A DNA stretch of 6,494 nucleotides from Verrucomicrobiota bacterium (GTDB lineage Bacteria > Verrucomicrobiota > Verrucomicrobiia > Opitutales > Seribacteraceae), in assembly GCA_030830145.1 (NCBI GenBank), contig JAURNO010000489.1:1-6494 (forward strand), written 5' to 3'. This document shows, piece after piece, positions 5,919 to 6,494 of this stretch (the stretch's first letter is position 1; every line of letters starts with the position of its first letter). The position numbers were made by a program, and so were the translations under genes. Under the pieces are notes generated by a model, which did no database searches, had not been told where the DNA came from, and saw only the letters and a list, made by a program, of their open reading frames with translations.

Positions 5919-6494
5919 CTAAACGTTTAATTCGCCGGTTTCGGAGGCGGCGAACACTTCCTCGAGTTTGTATTTCCTCAGTTTTCTTCTCATCCAATCG
6001 AGGGCGGAGGTAGCGGCCCGTCTGCGGTTGGACGCCCGATCTCCGCGTAAATGTATTTTTTTCGCCCATACGCCGACAGGGGAGGAATACCCGAGGTAAA
6101 TCGAGCCGACTGGAAGAACTTGAGTCCCCCCCGTCGGACCGGCGAATCCAGTTACGCTCAGACCATAATCAGCTCCGAACTTTTCACAGGCTCCAGTTGC
6201 CATGGCGATGGCGACTTCTTCGCTGACGGCTCCATGTTGTTTGAGCATGCTTTCGGGCACCGCCACCATTTGAACTTTTGCGTCGTTGTGGTAGCAAACC
6301 GCTCCACCATGAAAAACCTTGGAGATCCCTGCGATTTCGGTGAAGGAGGACGATAGCAAGCCACCGGTGCAGGATTCGGCTACGGCCAAAGTTTTGTTAA
6401 GGGAGCGCAATTCCCTGAAAATAACCTCGGCCAAGGTCCGGTCTCCCGTGCAGACGAAATCCTCGCCAATTGCTTGGCGACAGGCGTCCGCCAG
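5919..6494 (-). CDS. cinA: CinA C-terminal domain / NMN deamidase, 5' end cut by window edge
   Basis: The C-terminal CinA domain (PncC type) hydrolyses nicotinamide mononucleotide to nicotinate mononucleotide, recycling NAD breakdown products in the cytoplasm. Family signatures are AESCTGGLL (ESCTGG at 6360-6377, with the conserved serine), a tyrosine in CYHNDAKVQMVAVP, QHGAVSEEVA, and VTGFAGPTGG (6126-6155) followed by PVGSIYLGYS. The frame stays open to the right edge. The 20 codons before the TTG at 6434 encode LADACRQAIGEDFVCTGDRT, which looks like the linker before the deamidase domain in full-length CinA. This suggests a two-domain protein whose N-terminal MoCF-like domain lies outside the window, and that the TTG is not the start. 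A stand-alone pncC with a slightly longer N-terminus cannot be excluded. It precedes holA by 20 bp in a likely operon. Confidence 0.92.
   Translation of the reverse strand: MADACRQAIGEDFVCTGDRTLAEVIFRELRSLNKTLAVAESCTGGLLSSSFTEIAGISKVFHGGAVCYHNDAKVQMVAVPESMLKQHGAVSEEVAIAMATGACEKFGADYGLSVTGFAGPTGGTQVLPVGSIYLGYSSPVGVWAKKIHLRGDRASNRRRAATSALDWMRRKLRKYKLEEVFAASETGELNV

Noticed and set aside
6432..6434. TTG as the cinA start
   Set aside because: The frame stays open to the window edge and the preceding 20 codons read like the normal CinA inter-domain linker.

Overview
The window reads as ordinary chromosomal housekeeping DNA from a Gram-negative bacterium. An outer-membrane porin with a terminal aromatic residue and a second exported protein imply an outer membrane. 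GC looks close to 50%. The porin style, the HspQ-like protein and the lack of Shine-Dalgarno sites would fit a marine verrucomicrobial (Opitutae-like) genome. That placement is an impression from the protein sequences, not a demonstrated assignment.

Layout. On the + strand, positions 1-2449 hold the 3' part of nadB (L-aspartate oxidase, cut by the left edge). Five bases later comes a ketopantoate-reductase family gene. The other genes all lie on the - strand and meet this pair tail to tail, with 7 bp between the stop codons. Read in their direction from the right edge, they are: cinA/pncC (5' end outside the window), holA (DNA polymerase III delta), a secreted coiled-coil protein with a BamE/SmpA-like C-terminal domain, a beta-barrel porin with its own promoter and a strong intrinsic terminator, and an HspQ/YccV-like protein with a proline-rich tail.

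How the genes relate. nadB starts de novo NAD synthesis, and CinA-type proteins often carry NMN deamidase activity that recycles NAD. The two routes converge on nicotinate mononucleotide but sit in separate transcription units here. cinA and holA are 20 bp apart and probably co-transcribed. The porin is an independent unit: a sigma70-like promoter, a leader of about 75 nt with a 12-bp palindrome and seven perfect AAAC units, the gene, a hairpin over the stop codon, and the terminator. The hspQ-like start codon lies only 12 nt past the terminator's U-tract.

No stretch over 300 bases lacks a gene. I see no tRNA, rRNA, CRISPR array, insertion sequence, phage gene, toxin-antitoxin pair or defence system. 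The most unusual signals are the (AAAC)7 microsatellite beside the porin start codon, the terminator abutting hspQ, and the coiled-coil/BamE-like protein with a possible Ca2+-binding loop. I found no convincing undescribed multi-gene system.
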